Assembly: GCA_946408865.1 (NCBI GenBank)
Contig: CAMJTZ010000100.1
Location: 1-6,831 of the forward strand
Origin: an uncultured Clostridia bacterium
GTDB taxonomy: Bacteria > Bacillota_A > Clostridia > Christensenellales > Aristaeellaceae
Direction: 5' to 3'
DNA length: 6,831 nt
Shown here: piece by piece, positions 4,404-6,831 of the stretch
Layout: each line of letters starts with the position of its first letter
Numbering within the stretch: position 1 is the first letter of the stretch
Made by a program: the position numbers and the translations under genes
The notes under the pieces: model-generated
The model's input: the letters and a program-made list of their open reading frames with translations, nothing else
What the model was told of the DNA's origin: nothing
The model's database searches: none

Positions 4404-6323
4404 ATGTCCGCCCGAAAACTGATCCTCCTTGTTTTCGCGATTCTCCTGGCTTTCACAGCCGTTGATATTATCAGCTGGTATGCTTCCCCTGCTTCCATTA
4501 TCTATAAACAATCCGGGAATGTTGTAACCCTTCCGGGTGATTCCTTCCAGACGACAGATGAACTGGAACCTTTTCAGAGTGTGATCTATCATCTGGAAAA
4601 GCCGCTGCGTGGAGACTCTAATATCATGTTCTCCTATACGCAGGAGGATGAAACCTCCCGCCTGATCCAGCGGAAAGGACTGCAGAACACTACTCAGGTG
4701 GTTTTCGAAATCCCGCTGGCGCGCTATCTGTTTTTAGACTGCTATATTGACGCAGATGTCCGGATCACAGGCGTCACGGTCAGCGATCAACCAGTGGGCA
4801 GAGCCCACGCAGGCTATCAGCCGGATTTTGTCCGTATCCTTGTTCCGTCGGCTGTCCTTGTCGCCCTGGTTCTTCTGTTCGTTTTTGTCCGGCCGCTGAA
4901 TAACCTCCTGAAATCCGTCGATCAGAAAATCATCGATCCGGAAACCCGGTATAAAGGCGTTACTGTCGCCTATATCGTTCTCGCGGTTGCCGCCCTGCTG
5001 CATCATATTTATGTCACGATGTACCATAAATACGTCCTGACGGGCTATACAGACCTGGGCGTCCCGCTCCTGATTTTCTCGGTCATTACCTTCCTCTTCG
5101 GCAAGCTCTGGAAGGATAAGGTCTCCTGGATCCTGCTGGCGCTGCTCTGCCTGAAATACGCCCGGACGGCCCTCGAAGGGCAGCAGGTCCTGAACAATAC
5201 GACGTATATTTACTACATGTCCGTCTACGCCTTCTTCGGCTGTTACGGCGTTGGCAGAGCCCTCAGCCGGAAATACTGGAAGCCCTTCTTCTCCGCGTTC
5301 TGTTTCGGATGGGCCCTTTCCGCGGTAGTGCTTGCAGGATTTGGAATCTACGCGATATCTACAGGAATTCCTATCAAAAACTTTGGCAGCGAATGGTTTA
5401 CCGTCGGATGGGGGAACCGGGCCTACTTCATTTATCAATCCGCAACCGCCGGAATTATCCTGAGTACCAGCATGGCGGTTACTCTTTTGGGTTGTTTCCT
5501 GACAAAAAAAATAATTCTCAAAATCGTCTACATACTGTTCGCGCTGATCCTTTTCTTCGCTGGTTCGCTGACCGGAACCCGGGCTGCCTATCTGCTCTCC
5601 GCATTGCAGCTGGCGATGATCATCTGTATTGCCCTTTGGGATCGTCTGAAACCCGGCCAGCCAAAGAACGCCGCCCTGACAGCCGGAAAATATATACTCC
5701 TGCTTATTGTTTTTCTTGTTTCCGTGTTCGCTGTAGCCTACATTCATTACAGATCTATTATACTGATGGATATGATCAAAACCCGGGGCAGCCTCCTGGT
5801 CAGTACAGCGTTTTCGGAAAGTTCCGAAATGCCGCCGCTTCTCCAGCGGGATCTGGGCATTTCCGCCGGATGGACCGTTTTCTTCAACGGTCGTATTGAA
5901 ATATGGAGCAATGCCCTCAAAATCATCACAGCCAATACAAGAAACCTGCTACTGGGACAATCTGTCAGCGATCCTATGGCACTGGTGAACAAGTTCCGGA
6001 TTTCGCAAAGCCTGGATTACATCTATCATACCCACAATACGCTGCTCCAGATCTTTCTGGAGAATGGTCTTCCGGGTCTGCTGCTTTATCTTTCCTTCCT
6101 TTTCACATTCATTTTCCATGCAATCCGGGTTTTCCGAAACAAAATGCTTCCTTTCTGGCAGCGTCTGCTGCCCGTACCGGCAATTCTCTGTGCCGCAGAA
6201 GGGTTTATAGACAACACCTGCCATGTAACCTATGGCTACCCGCAAATGACCTTGCTGTACCTCTTTGCCGGCTTCACCATCGCCCTCAGTCGGCAGGCGA
6301 AAAAGGATAATTCTGCGATTTAA
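4404..6323 (+). CDS. O-antigen ligase / Wzy polymerase family membrane protein with N-terminal extracytoplasmic domain
   Basis: A 639-residue polytopic membrane protein. Helix 1 spans about 5-25. A polar, probably beta-rich segment (about 28-143) should lie outside the membrane, followed by helix 2 (about 144-163) and a string of hydrophobic segments through 185-450. Family landmarks: GTRAAYLLSALQLA (391-404), matching the SRGA-type helix, then the large outer loop (about 450-545) with GRIEIWSNALKI (496-507) and HTHNTLLQIFLENGLPG (542-558), the His-Asn...Glu-x-Gly signature of WaaL/Wzy proteins. Such proteins use undecaprenyl-linked glycan as donor and either polymerise repeat units or ligate finished chains to a carrier. 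Which of the two applies cannot be told. The extracytoplasmic domain makes it longer than typical 400-450 residue members. It is transcribed alone, divergently from the transferase operon, and closed by a strong terminator. Confidence 0.87.
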   Translation: MSARKLILLVFAILLAFTAVDIISWYASPASIIYKQSGNVVTLPGDSFQTTDELEPFQSVIYHLEKPLRGDSNIMFSYTQEDETSRLIQRKGLQNTTQVVFEIPLARYLFLDCYIDADVRITGVTVSDQPVGRAHAGYQPDFVRILVPSAVLVALVLLFVFVRPLNNLLKSVDQKIIDPETRYKGVTVAYIVLAVAALLHHIYVTMYHKYVLTGYTDLGVPLLIFSVITFLFGKLWKDKVSWILLALLCLKYARTALEGQQVLNNTTYIYYMSVYAFFGCYGVGRALSRKYWKPFFSAFCFGWALSAVVLAGFGIYAISTGIPIKNFGSEWFTVGWGNRAYFIYQSATAGIILSTSMAVTLLGCFLTKKIILKIVYILFALILFFAGSLTGTRAAYLLSALQLAMIICIALWDRLKPGQPKNAALTAGKYILLLIVFLVSVFAVAYIHYRSIILMDMIKTRGSLLVSTAFSESSEMPPLLQRDLGISAGWTVFFNGRIEIWSNALKIITANTRNLLLGQSVSDPMALVNKFRISQSLDYIYHTHNTLLQIFLENGLPGLLLYLSFLFTFIFHAIRVFRNKMLPFWQRLLPVPAILCAAEGFIDNTCHVTYGYPQMTLLYLFAGFTIALSRQAKKDNSAI

Positions 6324-6350
6324 AGCACTAAAGCGAAAGGGCCTTTGAAA

Positions 6351-6384
6351 AGGGGGCGAATCGAAATTCGTCCCCCTCTTTTTC
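6351..6384 (+). terminator. Bidirectional intrinsic terminator between converging genes
   Basis: An 11-bp stem (6351-6361 with 6366-6377, one bulged T at 6371) with a CGAA loop is followed by CTTTTTC on the plus strand, 27 bases after the Wzy/WaaL-type stop codon. On the minus strand the same hairpin has a TTCG loop and is followed by TTTTC, so it can also end the rfbC transcript, whose stop codon is at 6385-6387. Confidence 0.88.
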
Positions 6385-6831
6385 TCAGTATTTTGCCGCC
6401 CAGCTGAAATCCTGCGCCTTGAATCCGGGATGTTTCTCATCCTTTTCAGACGTCTTGTAGGGCACGTCCAGCTTCGGCCATTCCACCGCGATGTCCGGGT
6501 CGTTCCACGGAACGCCACCCTCGGAGGAGGGATCGTACACGTCCGTGCACTTGTATACGAACTCCGCCATGTCGCTCAGCACCAGGAACCCGTGGGCAAA
6601 TCCTTCCGGGATGTAAAACATGTTCTTTTTCTCGTTGCTCAGCGTGACGCCAACCCACTGTCCGTAGGTCTTGGATCCCGGCCGGACGTCCACCGCCACG
6701 TCGAACACTTCCCCGTGAGTCACCCGCACCAGTTTTCCCTGGGTGTGGTTCTTCTGGAAGTGCAGCCCGCGCAGCACGCCCTTCGTGGAGGAGGATTCGT
6801 TGTCCTGCACAAATTCCTTGTCAATCCCGGC
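6385..6831 (-). CDS. rfbC: dTDP-4-dehydrorhamnose 3,5-epimerase, N-terminus cut by window edge
   Basis: A cytoplasmic cupin enzyme that converts dTDP-4-keto-6-deoxy-D-glucose to dTDP-4-keto-L-rhamnose, the third step of dTDP-L-rhamnose synthesis. The 148 visible residues begin AGIDKEFVQDNESSSTKGVL, which corresponds to about residue 40 of the usual 180-190 residue protein, so the start lies beyond 6831. The GTG at 6810 is an internal valine and not the start. Key sites in visible numbering: RGLHFQ with the likely catalytic base His24, Lys33, EGFAHGF with His80, EFVYKCTDVYDP with the likely general acid Tyr93, and WNDPDIAVEWP with Asp113. The C-terminus is intact, ending at a TGA. It converges on the Wzy/WaaL-type gene and shares its terminator. 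The other rhamnose genes (rfbA, rfbB, rfbD) would be expected nearby, to the right. Confidence 0.95.
   Translation of the reverse strand, partial: AGIDKEFVQDNESSSTKGVLRGLHFQKNHTQGKLVRVTHGEVFDVAVDVRPGSKTYGQWVGVTLSNEKKNMFYIPEGFAHGFLVLSDMAEFVYKCTDVYDPSSEGGVPWNDPDIAVEWPKLDVPYKTSEKDEKHPGFKAQDFSWAAKY

Noticed and set aside
4734..5747. A 337-codon minus-strand frame opposite the Wzy/WaaL-type gene
   Set aside because: Hydrophilic, Gln, Gly and Asp-rich antisense of hydrophobic codons; no ribosome site or domain.
1..6831. CRISPR arrays, tRNA or rRNA genes, insertion sequences
   Set aside because: No regularly spaced direct repeats, no cloverleaf or rRNA-like stretch, and no transposase-like frame were seen.

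Overview
The window is part of a surface-polysaccharide (capsule, O-antigen-like or wall glycan) biosynthesis locus. It holds four complete genes and two partial genes at the edges. Strong AAGGAG-type ribosome sites, sigma-A-type promoters and the protein subfamilies suggest a moderately GC-rich member of the Clostridia/Bacillota, probably an uncultured gut or rumen lineage. That assignment is inference; the window has no taxonomic marker.

Layout, right to left along the minus strand. The right edge carries the 3' three quarters of rfbC (6385-6831, minus), an enzyme of dTDP-L-rhamnose synthesis. It converges on a plus-strand Wzy/WaaL-type membrane protein gene (4404-6323), and the two share a bidirectional hairpin terminator (6351-6384). 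A compact divergent promoter region follows (4246-4403). From it a perfect TTGACA-N17-TATAAT promoter fires leftward into a three-gene minus-strand operon. The operon encodes (i) an unusual 731-residue fusion of a PglF/CapD-type membrane-plus-Rossmann module to a DegT-family sugar aminotransferase (2050-4245), (ii) a small monotopic phosphoglycosyl transferase (1475-2143), overlapping the first gene out of frame, and (iii) a GT4 glycosyltransferase of the WbuB type (234-1478), joined to (ii) by an ATGA overlap. After a 185-bp spacer with two related hairpin repeats comes the very start of wecB, UDP-GlcNAc 2-epimerase (positions 1-48, minus).

A plausible joint role (inference): the aminotransferase makes a UDP-amino sugar, the phosphoglycosyl transferase loads a sugar phosphate onto undecaprenyl phosphate, the GT4 enzyme adds the next sugar, and the Wzy/WaaL-type protein polymerises or transfers the finished glycan outside the membrane. 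RfbC and WecB supply dTDP-rhamnose and a UDP-ManNAc-type (or L-FucNAc-type) precursor.

The most unusual points are the fusion, which keeps the regulatory half of a 4,6-dehydratase but has an aminotransferase where the catalytic half should be; the out-of-frame junction between it and the phosphoglycosyl transferase; and the paired hairpin repeats before wecB.
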